From JACDAN01 sp963847235 (GTDB taxonomy: Bacteria > Actinomycetota > Thermoleophilia > Gaiellales > Gaiellaceae), in contig CAWJYU010000025.1 of assembly GCA_963847235.1 (NCBI GenBank), forward strand, positions 1 to 64,000: a DNA stretch of 64,000 nucleotides. The letters are read 5' to 3'. Both the position numbers and the translations under genes were made by a program. Position 1 is the first letter of the stretch. Each line of letters begins with the position of its first letter. This document shows, in pieces, positions 50,411 through 61,479 of this stretch. Below the pieces are notes generated by a model. The model ran no database searches and had not been told where the DNA came from. It saw only the letters and a list, made by a program, of their open reading frames with translations.

Positions 50411-50518
50411 CGGGCGAAAAAGTGCCCGCAGCTGCGGGCGGCGGCATGCTAGCAGCCGCCTGCGTGCCGCAGGAGGCGGCGAGGGCCGCTCGTATCCTGC
50501 GTCTGTGGGGAACCGCCG
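50411..50518. promoter_or_regulatory. Divergent promoter region of rpsT and murJ with palindrome
   Basis: These 108 bases separate the divergent starts of rpsT and murJ. They include the perfect 16-bp palindrome at 50424-50439, close to the rpsT start on the minus strand, and further GC-rich complementary stretches (ggcggc and gccgcc). TATCCT at 50493-50498 is a possible -10 element for murJ. Confidence 0.4.
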
Positions 50519-52111
50519 GTGAGCGAGGTCCGTCCAGAGGCACCGGGGTTTCCGTCCCGACGGCTCGCCGTGTCGACCGCCGCGTTCTCGGCGGCAACCG
50601 GCCTCTCGCGCGTGCTCGGCCTCGTCCGCGAGATCGTCGTCCGCGGATTCTTCGGAGTCGAAGGCGCGGGCATCAACGCGTTCACGGTCGCCTTCCAGGT
50701 GCCGAACCTGGTGCGCGCCCTCGTCGCCGACGCCGCACTCTCGGGCGCCTTCGTGCCCGTCTTCACGGAGCTGCTCGAGAAGGGGGAGAGGGCGCGGGCG
50801 TGGCGTGTCGCGTCGAGCCTGATCTGGATCCTGCTCCTCGGCCTGACCGCGATCACGGCGCTGTTCATGCTCGCCGCACCGTGGATCATGTCCGCCTTCG
50901 GGTACGGCGGTGATGACGTCGCCGTCACGCTTGCCCGAATCCTCTTCCCGATCGTGATCCTGCTGGGGATCTCCGGCGTGATCGTCGGGATCCTCAACAG
51001 CTACGAGCACTTCAGCGTCCCGGCCCTCACGCCGGTTGCCTGGAACCTCGTGATCATCGCGGGCCTCGTCATCGGCGTCCCGCAGGCCACTTCCGAGAAC
51101 GCCGAGCTCTACGTCTACGCCGGCTCGATCGTGCTCGGCACCGTCGTCCAGTTGCTCCTGCCCTTGCCGTGGCTTGCCGGTCTCGACGGCCGGCTCCGCG
51201 TGGCGATCGACTGGCGAGACCCCGCGGTGAAGCGCGTCTTCGTGCTGATGCTGCCGGTCACGCTCGGGCTCGGGCTCATCAACTTCACAGCCGTGATCGG
51301 GACGTTCTTCGCGGCGCGATACATCGACCCGGATCTCTCGCCGAGCGCGATCGACGCCGCCTTCCGCATCTACATGCTCCCGCAGGGCATGTTCTCGGTC
51401 GCCGTCGCGACGGTGCTTTTCCCGGCGCTCGCGCGACTCGCTGCCCGCGACGACCTGGAGAGCTTCCGCAGCACCGTCGGTTCCGGCCTGCGCCAGATCG
51501 CCTTCCTTCTGATTCCCGCCAGCGTGATCTCGGTCGTGCTCGCCGAGCCGATCGTCCGGCTGCTCTACGAGCGCGGCCAGTTCGGCCCCAGCGAGACCCG
51601 GGTCGTCGCAGGCGCGCTCGCCGCCTTCTCGCTCGGGCTCACGTTCAACGGGGCGATGCTGATGCTGAACCGCGCGTTCTTCGGCCTGCAGTCACCGTGG
51701 ACGCCGACCGCCGTCGCGCTGGGCACCCTCGCCGCCAACACAGCGCTGTACGTCGTCTTCTACCGCCTCGGGACCTGGGGGATTCCCCTGGCGATCTCGG
51801 TCGCGAACATCCTCGGCACGGCGGCACTCGTCGTCATGCTGCGGCGCCGGCTGACCAGGCTGGAGCTCGGCCAGACGATCGATTCGGCACTGCGCATCAC
51901 TGCCGCCTCCGCCGTGCTCGGTGCGGTGGCATTCGGCGTTTGGTGGGCGCTCGACGAGGCACTCGGCAGAGCGTTCCTCGCCCAGCTCGTCTCCGTGCTC
52001 GGAGCCATCGCGGCGGGGGCCGCCGCCTACCTGTTTTCCGCCCGTTTGCTGGGAGTTCGCGAACTGAACGCGTTGCTATCGTTGCGAGCCCGCTCGCGCC
52101 GGGGCGACTGA
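50519..52111 (+). CDS. murJ: Lipid II flippase MurJ/MviN
   Basis: 530 residues from GTG 50519. About fourteen helices are visible, with the MviN pattern: LAVSTAAFSAATGLSRVLGL, VREIVVRGFFGVEGAGINAF, TVAFQVPNLVRALVADAALS, GAFVPVF, SYEHFSVPALTPVAWNLVII, FFAARYIDPDLSPSAIDAAF and LPQGMFSVAVATVLFPALAR. MurJ flips the lipid-linked peptidoglycan precursor to the outer membrane leaflet. The extra tail is short, without the pseudokinase domain found in some actinobacterial MviN. It starts a plus-strand block with lepA four bases after its stop. Confidence 0.93.
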   Translation: MSEVRPEAPGFPSRRLAVSTAAFSAATGLSRVLGLVREIVVRGFFGVEGAGINAFTVAFQVPNLVRALVADAALSGAFVPVFTELLEKGERARAWRVASSLIWILLLGLTAITALFMLAAPWIMSAFGYGGDDVAVTLARILFPIVILLGISGVIVGILNSYEHFSVPALTPVAWNLVIIAGLVIGVPQATSENAELYVYAGSIVLGTVVQLLLPLPWLAGLDGRLRVAIDWRDPAVKRVFVLMLPVTLGLGLINFTAVIGTFFAARYIDPDLSPSAIDAAFRIYMLPQGMFSVAVATVLFPALARLAARDDLESFRSTVGSGLRQIAFLLIPASVISVVLAEPIVRLLYERGQFGPSETRVVAGALAAFSLGLTFNGAMLMLNRAFFGLQSPWTPTAVALGTLAANTALYVVFYRLGTWGIPLAISVANILGTAALVVMLRRRLTRLELGQTIDSALRITAASAVLGAVAFGVWWALDEALGRAFLAQLVSVLGAIAAGAAAYLFSARLLGVRELNALLSLRARSRRGD

Positions 52112-52115
52112 CCCT

Positions 52116-53899
<1,784 letters not shown>

Positions 53900-53903
<4 letters not shown>

Positions 53904-55024
53904 GCGGGGCTCGCCACCTCTACGTCCACCTTCCGTTCTGCGCGCACCGGTGCGGGTACTGCGACTTCGTCACCGTGGTCGGCCGGCGGGGAGAGCACGG
54001 CACCTACGTCGACTCGCTGCTGGCGGAGCTGGAGCTCGAGCGGCGGCTTCTGGCCCCCGAGCTCGAGACCGTGTTTCTCGGCGGGGGGACCCCGACCTTC
54101 ACGGAGCCGACGGAGCTTCGGCGGCTGCTGGACGCGCTGCCCGCAGCCGGAGAGCTGACGGTGGAGGCGAACCCGGAGACGGTGACCCCAGACCTCGCCC
54201 GCCTCCTGCGGGAGGGCGGCGTCACGCGGGTCTCGCTCGGCGCCCAGACGTTCGACCCTGATCTGCTCCAGGTGCTCGAGCGCGTTGCCGGTCCCGACGA
54301 CGTCCGACGCGCCTTCTACCATCTCCGTGATGCCGGATTCGACAACATCTCGCTCGATCTCATCTACGGGATTCCCGGCCAGAGCGCCTCCGCCCTCGAC
54401 ACCGACCTCGAGGAGGCGCTCGCGCTCGGACCCGAGCACCTCTCGTGCTACGAGCTGGAGGCGAAGCCCGGGACGCGCTTCACGCACCGGCACGGGGAGG
54501 AGCTGGGTCGGCAGGAGGAGGCGCTCGAGGGGTACTTCGAGCGCGTGGTCACCCGGCTGACCGCTGCCGGCTACCGCTGGTACGAGACCGCCAACTTCTG
54601 CCGGCCGGCCGAGGCCGCCGGCGGGCGGGACGTTCGTGCCCAGCACAACCTCGGCTACTGGCTCGGACGTGACTACCTCGGGATCGGAGTCGGCGCGGTC
54701 TCGACCGTGCGCGGCCGGCGCTGGCGGAACACGCCACGCCTGCCGGCATATACCGCCGCGCTCGCGCGCGGGGACACGCCGCCGCGGGAAGTCGAGGAGC
54801 TGACGGCAGATGTCCTGCTGCAGGAGCGGGTGATGCTCGGCCTGCGATTGGACGAGCCGCTCTTGCTGGAGGGCCTCGCGCCGGTGCTGGACGGTCGCGC
54901 GCTCACACGCCTCGAGGGCCTCGAGCTCGTGGCGCGCGGTCCCGCGGCCGGCGGCGAAGCGCTCACGCTGACGCCGCGCGGGCGGCTGCTTGGCGGCGGG
55001 GTGACGGCAGAGCTGCTCGCCTGA
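53900..55024 (+). CDS. hemW: Radical SAM heme chaperone HemW
   Basis: 374 residues from ATG 53900. The radical-SAM motif CAHRCGYC (Cys14, 18, 21) lies in MSGARHLYVHLPFCAHRCGY, followed by FLGGGTPTFTEPTELRRLLD, VEANPETVTPDLARLLREGG and RVSLGAQTFDPDLLQVLERV. The typical HemW regions LIYGIPGQSASALDTDLEEA and GVGAVSTVRGRRWRNT are present. HemW, once annotated as an oxygen-independent coproporphyrinogen oxidase, carries heme to membrane targets. The extra Cys of true HemN is absent. The lepA-hemW-hrcA-dnaJ order is conserved in Gram-positive bacteria. Confidence 0.9.
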
Positions 55025-55073
55025 GCCCGGCTCGGGTGCGTGCGGAGCGCCGACTAAAATTCCTGCAAACGGT

Positions 55074-56111
55074 ATGGCTCAGCCGACGCTCACAGATCGC
55101 CAGCGCGACATCCTCCGGCGCCTCGTCGAGGACTACATCGCCACCGGGCAGCCGGTCGGCTCCAAGCACCTCGTCGAACGGACCGGGCTGCCGGTCTCGC
55201 CCTCGACGGTGCGCGGTGAGCTCGCCGAGCTGGAGCGGCGCGGCCTGCTCACCCACCCGCACACGTCTGCGGGGCGTGTTCCGACGGAGACCGGCTACAG
55301 GCTCTTCGTCGACGGACTGCTCGAGCGGCTCGAGCCGCGCCCGGCATCGCTTCCCCTCGACCTGAGCGGGCCCGCGGCAGAGGTCGAGGGCGCGCTCCAG
55401 GCGACCACCGAGGCGCTCGCCCAGATGACGCGGCTACTTGCACTCGTCTCGGCGCCTCCTCTCGAGGCGGCGACGGTCAGGCATGTCGAGGTGCTCGAGC
55501 TCCAGCCGCAGGTGATGGCGACAGTCGTGATCACCTCGACGGGCGGCGTGACGAAGCGCGTGTTCGCAGTGGGCGAGCCGGTTGACCAGGGTCTCGTCAG
55601 CTGGGCCGCGGAGTACTTGAACGAGCGCACTGTCGGCCTCGCGCCCGGCTCGCACGCGCTCAGGCAGGTCTTCGCGGAGGAGGGGCTGACCGCGCGGGAG
55701 CGTGCGTTTCTCGAGCTCTTTCGGGCCGCGTTCACCGATGCGGCCGGCTTCGAGGAGCAGCGGCTCTACGTCGGCGGGACCGCGATGGTCCTCGGCAACG
55801 TCCGCGGCAAGGACCTCGAGGCGTACCGGGGCCTGCTCGAGGCGCTCGAGCACCGCGCGGTCGTCCTCCAGATCCTGGGTGAGGCGCTCGGGAACCGAGG
55901 CCCGTTCGTCCGGCTCGGCGTCGACCTTCCCCACCCGGCGCTCCAGAGCGCCTCCCTCGTCGGCGCGACGTACGGGCTCGCCCACCGCCGCCTCGGCGCC
56001 GTCAGCCTGCTCGGCCCGTTCCGCATGGACTACGAGACCGCGCTGCACTCGGTCCGCGGAGCCGCACGCGAGCTCTCCCGCTTCGTCGAAGAGATCTACG
56101 CCGACAACTAG
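55074..56111 (+). CDS. hrcA: Heat-shock repressor HrcA
   Basis: 345 residues from ATG 55074. The winged-helix N-terminus is MAQPTLTDRQRDILRRLVED, YIATGQPVGSKHLVERTGLP and VSPSTVRGELAELERRGLLT, then HPHTSAGRVPTETGYRLFVD. The GAF-like core and GATYGLAHRRLGAVSLLGPF, RMDYETALHSV complete the family pattern. HrcA represses heat-shock genes by binding the CIRCE inverted repeat. No CIRCE (TTAGCACTC-N9-GAGTGCTAA) is seen upstream of hrcA or dnaJ in this window. A TAAAAT -10-like box at 55055-55060 precedes the start by 13 bases. Confidence 0.93.
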   Translation: MAQPTLTDRQRDILRRLVEDYIATGQPVGSKHLVERTGLPVSPSTVRGELAELERRGLLTHPHTSAGRVPTETGYRLFVDGLLERLEPRPASLPLDLSGPAAEVEGALQATTEALAQMTRLLALVSAPPLEAATVRHVEVLELQPQVMATVVITSTGGVTKRVFAVGEPVDQGLVSWAAEYLNERTVGLAPGSHALRQVFAEEGLTARERAFLELFRAAFTDAAGFEEQRLYVGGTAMVLGNVRGKDLEAYRGLLEALEHRAVVLQILGEALGNRGPFVRLGVDLPHPALQSASLVGATYGLAHRRLGAVSLLGPFRMDYETALHSVRGAARELSRFVEEIYADN

Positions 56112-56117
56112 TCGGGC

Positions 56118-56123
56118 TACGCT
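56118..56123 (+). promoter_or_regulatory. -10-like box TACGCT before dnaJ
   Basis: TACGCT ends eight bases before the dnaJ ATG (56132). A ribosome site (agagga) lies in the same spacer, so a leaderless start is less certain here than for marR or cofGH. Confidence 0.3.
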
Positions 56124-56131
56124 CAGAGGAG

Positions 56132-57238
56132 ATGGCGACCGCACAACGCGACTACTACGAGGTGCTCGGAGTCAGCCGAGGCGCCGACGACGCCGAGATC
56201 AAGAAGGCCTTCCGTGGGCTCGCGCGCCAGGTCCATCCCGACGTGTCGGACGCACCCGACGCGGACGAGCGCTTCAAGGAGGTCGTCGAGGCCTACGAGG
56301 TGCTGTCGAACTCCGAGACGCGGGAGCTCTACGACCGCTACGGCCACGCGGGGCTTCGCAGCGGAGGCTTCAACCCGACCCAATTCGACTTCGGCAACCT
56401 CGCCGACATCTTCTCGGCGTTCTTCGGCGACGACCTCTTCGCCGCCGCGCGTGGCCGCGGCGCCGACGTCGCCGCGGAGGTCGATATTGCGCTCGAGGAG
56501 GCAGCGAAGGGTGTCACGAGAGACGTGCCCTTCACAGTTGCGGTTTCCTGCTCGCGCTGTGCGGGAGAGGGAGTGGAGCCGGGCACCGAGGTCACTACCT
56601 GCCCCACGTGCGAGGGCGCCGGCCGGATCCAGCACGTCTCCCGCAGCGCCTTCGGCGAGTTCATCCGGACGCAGGGTTGCCCGCAGTGCCGCGGTCGCGG
56701 CCGGCTCATCCAGCACCCCTGTGAGCGCTGCGACGGTGCCGGGCAGGTGCTCGAGGAGCGCCGGCTCGAGGTCGAGATTCCGCCGGGGATCCACGACGGC
56801 CAGCGGATCCGCCTCTCCGGTGAAGGGCACTCCGGGCTCGCCGGGCGGCGGGCAGGCGACGTCTACGTCCGCGTGCGGGTTCTCCCGGATCCGCGGTTCG
56901 TCCGCGAGGGGGACGACGTGTTCTCCCAGGCGCACCTGACGATGACGCAGGCAGCGCTCGGCGCCCGCGTCTCGGTCCCGACGCTGGACGGCGAGGAGGA
57001 GCTCGAGTTCGGTCCCGGCACACAGCCGGGCGAGGTTCGAGTTCTTCGCGGGCGCGGCATGCCGGTACTCCAAGGCTTCGGCCGCGGTGACCAGCGCGTG
57101 CTGGTCAACGTCGTCATCCCCCATCAGCTCACGGACGAGCAGCGCGAGCTGCTCGAGCAGATGGATCACCTTTCAGGCGAGGACACCTACCGGCGCGACG
57201 AGGGGTTCTTCGAGAAGCTGAAGAGCGCGTTCCGCTGA
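56132..57238 (+). CDS. dnaJ: Molecular chaperone DnaJ
   Basis: 368 residues from ATG 56132, with a ribosome site agagga. The J domain MATAQRDYYEVLGVSRGADD has HPD at residues 35-37. A Gly/Phe region is short (GGFNPTQFDFGN). Four zinc-binding repeats are present (CSRCAGEG, CPTCEGAG, CPQCRGRG, CERCDGAG), then the C-terminal substrate-binding domains. DnaJ stimulates DnaK ATPase. It lies between hrcA and prmA, as in many Gram-positive bacteria, and its stop overlaps the probable CTG start of prmA (CTGA). Confidence 0.96.
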   Translation: MATAQRDYYEVLGVSRGADDAEIKKAFRGLARQVHPDVSDAPDADERFKEVVEAYEVLSNSETRELYDRYGHAGLRSGGFNPTQFDFGNLADIFSAFFGDDLFAAARGRGADVAAEVDIALEEAAKGVTRDVPFTVAVSCSRCAGEGVEPGTEVTTCPTCEGAGRIQHVSRSAFGEFIRTQGCPQCRGRGRLIQHPCERCDGAGQVLEERRLEVEIPPGIHDGQRIRLSGEGHSGLAGRRAGDVYVRVRVLPDPRFVREGDDVFSQAHLTMTQAALGARVSVPTLDGEEELEFGPGTQPGEVRVLRGRGMPVLQGFGRGDQRVLVNVVIPHQLTDEQRELLEQMDHLSGEDTYRRDEGFFEKLKSAFR

Positions 57239-57984
57239 GCGAGCTGCGGCGGGTCGCTCTCGCGGTGCCGGCTGAGACGCTGGAACAGGCGAGGGCGCGA
57301 CTTCTCGAGCTGCATCCGGAGGGCTTCGAGGAGGCGGAGGGCGAGCTGGCGGTCTACACGGACGCCGACGGAGAGGCGCGCCTCAGGAAGCTCTTCGCGG
57401 AGGTCTCGACGCAGCAGATCGAGCCGGGCTGGGAGGAGCGGTGGCGCGAGTTCCACCGACCGGTCTGGATCGGGCCGCTCTGGGTCGGGCCTCCCTGGGA
57501 GGAGCTGCCCGCAAGTGCGATTGCGGTTGTCGTCGATCCGGGCCGCGCGTTCGGGACCGGTTCGCATCCCACGACTCGCCTCTGCCTCGACTTCCTCGTG
57601 TCGTTCGAGCCGGGCAGCCTCGTCGATGTCGGCTGCGGCTCGGGCGTGCTCTCGATCGCCGCGGCGAAGCTCGGCTTCGCTCCTGTCACCGCGATCGACC
57701 ACGACGATGCCGCCGTGGAGGCCGCGCGGCGAAACGTCGAGGCAAACCACGTGACGGTCGACGTGCTGGCCGGCGACGGGCTCGGCGGGTGGCTGCCGAG
57801 CGCCGACGTGGGCTTCGCGAACATCGATCTCGCCTCGGTGGAGGCACTCGGCACCGCGATCGACGTCGGCACGCTCGTGACGTCGGGCTACTTCCACAGT
57901 CGCATGCCTCGCCCCGCGGGGTACGTGCACCGCGAGCGCCGGATCGACGGCGGTTGGGCGGCCGATCTGTTCGTCCGAGAGTAG
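57235..57984 (+). CDS. prmA: Ribosomal protein L11 methyltransferase-type enzyme, probable CTG start
   Basis: 249 residues from CTG 57235. The segment SELRRVALAVPAETLEQARA aligns with the usual PrmA N-terminal strand (RR-L-VPA), and GTG 57265 would cut into it; CTG overlaps the dnaJ stop as CTGA. The methyltransferase core follows: VVVDPGRAFGTGSHPTTRLC (the GTGxHxTT motif of PrmA), SLVDVGCGSGVLSIAAAKLG (SAM-binding glycine motif), VTAIDHDDAAVEAARRNVEA and DVGFANIDLASVE, where PrmA usually has ANI. It would trimethylate L11 on the ribosome. The slightly short C-terminus and altered loop allow another protein substrate. Confidence 0.85.
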   Translation: MSELRRVALAVPAETLEQARARLLELHPEGFEEAEGELAVYTDADGEARLRKLFAEVSTQQIEPGWEERWREFHRPVWIGPLWVGPPWEELPASAIAVVVDPGRAFGTGSHPTTRLCLDFLVSFEPGSLVDVGCGSGVLSIAAAKLGFAPVTAIDHDDAAVEAARRNVEANHVTVDVLAGDGLGGWLPSADVGFANIDLASVEALGTAIDVGTLVTSGYFHSRMPRPAGYVHRERRIDGGWAADLFVRE

Positions 57985-57997
57985 ATTCTCGGCCTGA

Positions 57998-59194
57998 ATG
58001 GCCACCTTCTCGGTTCGGTTCCTCGGCTGCAAGGTGTCCCACTCGGACGCGCAGGCAGTGCGTGAGCGCCTGCTCGCCGACGGGCACGAGGAGTGCGCAG
58101 AGGGCGCGGAGATTGCGGTCGTGAACACGTGCTGCGTGACGCACGAAGCCGTGTCGAAGTCTCGGCAGGCCGCGTCGCGGGCGGCTCGGACGCACGAGCG
58201 CGTGTACGTCAGCGGCTGCTCGGCGAATCTCGGCGGTGAGGCGATGGAGGGCCTGCCGGAGAACGTGATCGTCGTCGCCAGGCCGAGCGAGGGGGTCGCC
58301 GACGCCGTCGCTCGTGATGTCGGCGCAATCGGGTGCGTGCAGGCCGATGCTCGGCTGGATCGCATTCGCGCCTTCGTCAAGGTGCAGGACGGCTGTAGCT
58401 TCAGCTGCAACTTCTGCGTGATCCCGCTGGTTCGCGGTCCGTCCCGCAGCCGCCGAGCTGCCGCGGTGCTCGCCGAAATCGAGAAGCGCGCGCGGCAGGG
58501 CCACCGCGAGGTCGTCCTGACCGGGATCAACCTCGGGTGCTTCCGAGACCGCGATGCGGGCTTCACGCTGGCGCGGCTGATCCGGGAGGCCGGCGCGGTG
58601 CCCGGCCTCGAGCGGCTTCGCCTCTCGTCCATCGAGATCAACCACGTGAACGACGACCTGGTCGCCGCCCTCCGGGAGACGCCAAGCGCGGGCCGCCATC
58701 TCCATGTGCCGCTGCAGTCCGGCGACGACGAGGTGCTGCGCGCGATGGGGCGCCGCTACACCGCGGCGACGTACCTGCGTCGGCTGGCAGGGCTGGATGA
58801 CTTCAACTTGACCGCGGACGTCATCGTCGGCTTCCCCGCAGAGGACGATGCGGCCTTCGAGCGAACCGTGGACGTTGTCGAGCGAGCGGGAATCACGAAG
58901 CTTCACGTCTTTCCCTACTCGCCGCGACCGGGCACGGTGACTGCGGAGAGGGACTCGGTTCCGCCGCAGGTGAAGAAGGAGCGCAGCGCCCGCCTCCGGG
59001 CCATCTCACACGAGGCCTGTCTCGCGCGATGGCGGACGAAGGTCGGCCGCGAGGACGTCGTGCTCGTCGACCGGCCGGGGCGTGGGTACGGCGACGACTA
59101 CTCGCCGTGGCTCGTCGATCCGGGCGAGCCGGTCGGTCGTCTGGTGCGCGTGCGCGGTCGCGCCGTCGGCGAGGAGGGGATTCTCGCTGCCTAA
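57998..59194 (+). CDS. mtaB: tRNA t6A37 methylthiotransferase MtaB
   Basis: 398 residues from ATG 57998. The N-terminal UPF0004 domain has cluster cysteines Cys11 (VRFLGCKVSHSDAQ), Cys45/46 (VVNTCCVTHEAVSKSR) and Cys74 (VSGCSAN). The radical-SAM motif CSFSCNFC is at 133-140, followed by VIPLVRGPSRSR and LTGINLGCFRD. A TRAM-like end closes the protein. MtaB adds a methylthio group to t6A37 of tRNAs. The SHSD form after Cys11 and the conserved PLVRGPSRSR distinguish MtaB from MiaB and RimO. Confidence 0.9.
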   Translation: MATFSVRFLGCKVSHSDAQAVRERLLADGHEECAEGAEIAVVNTCCVTHEAVSKSRQAASRAARTHERVYVSGCSANLGGEAMEGLPENVIVVARPSEGVADAVARDVGAIGCVQADARLDRIRAFVKVQDGCSFSCNFCVIPLVRGPSRSRRAAAVLAEIEKRARQGHREVVLTGINLGCFRDRDAGFTLARLIREAGAVPGLERLRLSSIEINHVNDDLVAALRETPSAGRHLHVPLQSGDDEVLRAMGRRYTAATYLRRLAGLDDFNLTADVIVGFPAEDDAAFERTVDVVERAGITKLHVFPYSPRPGTVTAERDSVPPQVKKERSARLRAISHEACLARWRTKVGREDVVLVDRPGRGYGDDYSPWLVDPGEPVGRLVRVRGRAVGEEGILAA

Positions 59195-59519
59195 AGACGA
59201 CTGCCTCTTCTGCAACCTGGTACGCGAGGGCGACCACGTCCATGCGGCCGACGGCTTCGTGGCCATTCACGACATCAATCCGCAGGCAGAGACCCACATG
59301 CTCGTGCTGCCGGAGCGCCACGTCGACACGTTTCGCGAGATCGGCGCGTTCACTCCGGAGGAAGCGAAGCGGATGCTCGAGTTCGTCGTTGAGACCGCGA
59401 AGATCGCGGGCCTCGAGGACTACCGCGTCGTCGTCAACGTCGGGCCGGGTGCCGGGCAGACGGTCTTTCACCTTCACTGGCACATCCTCGGCGGTCGCAT
59501 GCGAGGCTTGCCCGGATGA
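59187..59519 (+). CDS. HIT-family hydrolase, probable CTG start
   Basis: 110 residues. The histidine-triad fold is clear: DDCLFCNLVREGDHVHAADG, FVAIHDINPQAETHMLVLPE, RHVDTFREIGAFTPEEAKRM and the triad QTVFHLHWHILGGRMRG (HxHxH). The first codons must lie near 59187: a strong ribosome site gaggagggg precedes CTG 59187 by about seven bases, and no ATG, GTG or TTG is available in frame there. The gene overlaps the mtaB stop by eight bases. HIT proteins hydrolyse nucleoside phosphoramidates or dinucleotides. The downstream yqeY gene overlaps its stop (ATGA). Confidence 0.88.
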   Translation: MPKDDCLFCNLVREGDHVHAADGFVAIHDINPQAETHMLVLPERHVDTFREIGAFTPEEAKRMLEFVVETAKIAGLEDYRVVVNVGPGAGQTVFHLHWHILGGRMRGLPG

Positions 59520-59959
59520 GCCTGATCGCCCGGATCCAGGACGAGCTCAAGGAGGCGATGCGCGAGCGCGACGCCGAACGTCGCGACGCGCTGCGTCTGA
59601 TCCTCAGCAGCCTCCAGTCGGCGGAAAAGGAGCTTCAGCGGCCGCTCAACGACCAGGAGGAGCTCCAGGTGCTCCAGCGTGAGCGCAAGAAGCGCGTCGA
59701 GGCGGAGGAGGCTTTTCGGACCGCGGGCCGGGAGGAGCAGGCTGATGCGGAGGACTACGAGCTCGAGGTGCTCGAGGAGTTCATGCCGGAGCCGCTCAGC
59801 GAGGACGAGCTGGAGGAGATCGTCGACGACGCGATCGCCGAGAACGGGGCGACGAGCCTTTCCGACCTCGGCCGCGTCATGGCGGACGTGATGCCCCAGG
59901 TCGCGGGCCGGGCGGACGGCTCGGCGGTCAGCCAGCTGGTGCGCGAGAAGCTCGCCTAG
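59516..59959 (+). CDS. YqeY/GatB-tail-domain protein
   Basis: 147 residues from ATG 59516. It begins MSLIARIQDELKEAMRERDA, with RDALRLILSSLQSAEKELQR, then LNDQEELQVLQRERKKRVEA, EEFMPEPLSEDELEEIVDDA and TSLSDLGRVMADVMPQVAGR, ending in SQLVREKLA. This is the YqeY family, related to the tail domain of GatB and thought to touch tRNA-dependent amidation, though its biochemical role is unsettled. It closes the lepA-to-yqeY plus-strand block. The 123 bases that follow (59960-60082) contain nothing recognisable. Confidence 0.88.
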   Translation: MSLIARIQDELKEAMRERDAERRDALRLILSSLQSAEKELQRPLNDQEELQVLQRERKKRVEAEEAFRTAGREEQADAEDYELEVLEEFMPEPLSEDELEEIVDDAIAENGATSLSDLGRVMADVMPQVAGRADGSAVSQLVREKLA

Positions 59960-60082
59960 CAGGCACCGATCCGCCGCCGTTTACTAAGGCGCACCCAGCC
60001 TCCTCCCCGAGGCGATCGTACTGAGAGCGGGCGCGCGGATGTGAGACGGAAGTGCAGCGAGACCGCGACGATTCCTCCAGCG

Positions 60083-61456
60083 TCAGCCGGCCTGTAGTCG
60101 ACGTGTCCCGAGCTCGAGGAGCACGTCGACGAGGAGGTCGACGTCCCGCTCGGTCGTCCGCCAGTTGACGATCGCGGGACGGAAGGCGACCTTCCCGTCG
60201 AGGCGAGTCGTCCCGACGAAGACGCGGCCGTCGTTCAGCACCTCCTCACCGAGCGCGAGGTTGTGGGCGTCCAGCTCCTCCGGGTCCATTCCGGCGGGCC
60301 GGTGCCGGAAGCAGACGATGTTGAGCTTCACGGGCGCGAGGAGCTCGAGCTCGGGCTCGTCCTCGACCCGCTGCCCCAGCCGCCGGGCCAGTGCGAGGTG
60401 GCGCTCCACCATCGTCCTGTACCCCTCACGCCCGTATGCGCGCAACGTCGCCCAGACCGCGAGCGACCGCGCGCGGCGAGAAGCTTCCGGGCTCGGAGTC
60501 TCGTCACTCGGAAGGTAGGCCGCCGTCAGCCTGAACGGCTCCTTCAGCAACCCTGCGTCGCGGACGAAGGCGAAGCCGCAGTCGTACGGGACGTTCAGCC
60601 ACTTGTGGCCGTCGGCGATCACCGAGTCGGCCCGCTCGACGCCCTCGGCGAGAGCCGCGGCTTCCGGCGTCACTCGCGCGAAGAGCCCGAAGGCGCCGTC
60701 CACGTGCAGCCAGGCGCGATGCTTCTCCGCGAGGTCCGCCAGCCGGGCGATCGGGTCGAAGTCGCCGGTGTTCACGTCGCCTGCATTGCCGATCACGATC
60801 GCCGGGGCCCCGTCCAGCGCAGCCAGCTCGTGCTCGAGGTCATCGGCCTCGACCAGATGTGGGGTGTCGCGCCCGAGACCCACCATCGCGAGCGCCTTTC
60901 GGGCGCTGGCGTGCAGGTACGGCGTCGAGAAGACCGGGACTGCCGGAAGCCCGGCGAACCCCCGCTCGTCGATGTCGACACCGTGCTCCTGCGCCCACCA
61001 GCGCCGACCGCATGCGAGCCCGACGAAGTTCGCCATCGTGGCCCCGCTGGTCAGGACGCCGCTCCAATCCTCCGGCAGGTCGAACAGGTCGACGAGCCAG
61101 CGAATGGCGATCTCCTCGAGCTGCGCGCCGAGAGGAGAGCTCACGGCGGAGAACGCGTTCTGGTCGAGCAGCGAGGTCAGCCAGTCGGCGCCGAGCGCCG
61201 CCGGGGTCGTGCCGCCGGTGACGAAGTGGAAGAAGCGCGGGCCGGACGACCGGGTCGCGACGTCGCTTCCGGCGAGCAGCTCGGTCAGCGCTGCGAGGGC
61301 GCCGGAACCGGTCTCCGGGAGGCTCCCGTCGAAGCGGCGGCCCCGAGCCGGCAGCACCGGAGAGTCGTCGAGCTCCGCCAGGTAGCGCCGGGCTTCGTCG
61401 AGGACGAGGGCGAGCGCGTCCGACTCTTCGCTTCGGCGGTCCAGCGGATCGGACAC
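60083..61456 (-). CDS. PLP-dependent decarboxylase (aromatic-L-amino-acid decarboxylase type)
   Basis: 457 residues from GTG 61456. The fold-type-I PLP core is evident: FHFVTGGTTPAALGADWLTS, SGVLTSGATMANFVGLACGR, HASARKALAMVGLGRDTPHL, VIGNAGDVNTGDFDPIARLA, WLHVDGAFGLFARVTP and the Schiff-base Lys285 in ADGHKWLNVPYDCGFAFVRD. It belongs to the group II decarboxylases (PF00282), acting on aromatic amino acids, glutamate or related compounds; the substrate is not predictable. It is divergent from phoH, with only 23 bp between the start codons. Confidence 0.87.
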   Translation of the reverse strand: MSDPLDRRSEESDALALVLDEARRYLAELDDSPVLPARGRRFDGSLPETGSGALAALTELLAGSDVATRSSGPRFFHFVTGGTTPAALGADWLTSLLDQNAFSAVSSPLGAQLEEIAIRWLVDLFDLPEDWSGVLTSGATMANFVGLACGRRWWAQEHGVDIDERGFAGLPAVPVFSTPYLHASARKALAMVGLGRDTPHLVEADDLEHELAALDGAPAIVIGNAGDVNTGDFDPIARLADLAEKHRAWLHVDGAFGLFARVTPEAAALAEGVERADSVIADGHKWLNVPYDCGFAFVRDAGLLKEPFRLTAAYLPSDETPSPEASRRARSLAVWATLRAYGREGYRTMVERHLALARRLGQRVEDEPELELLAPVKLNIVCFRHRPAGMDPEELDAHNLALGEEVLNDGRVFVGTTRLDGKVAFRPAIVNWRTTERDVDLLVDVLLELGTRRLQAG

Positions 61457-61462
61457 GCATCG

Positions 61463-61472
61463 AACCTACACT
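61463..61472. promoter_or_regulatory. Overlapping divergent -10 boxes between the decarboxylase gene and phoH
   Basis: On the plus strand TACACT (61467-61472) ends seven bases before GTG 61480 (phoH). On the minus strand TAGGTT (61463-61468) ends six bases before GTG 61456. The two boxes share two bases, inside a 23-bp gap. Confidence 0.5.
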
Positions 61473-61479
61473 GAGAACG

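Noticed and set aside
55025..55073. CIRCE element before hrcA
   Set aside because: No TTAGCACTC-N9-GAGTGCTAA or close variant is present in the gap or before dnaJ.
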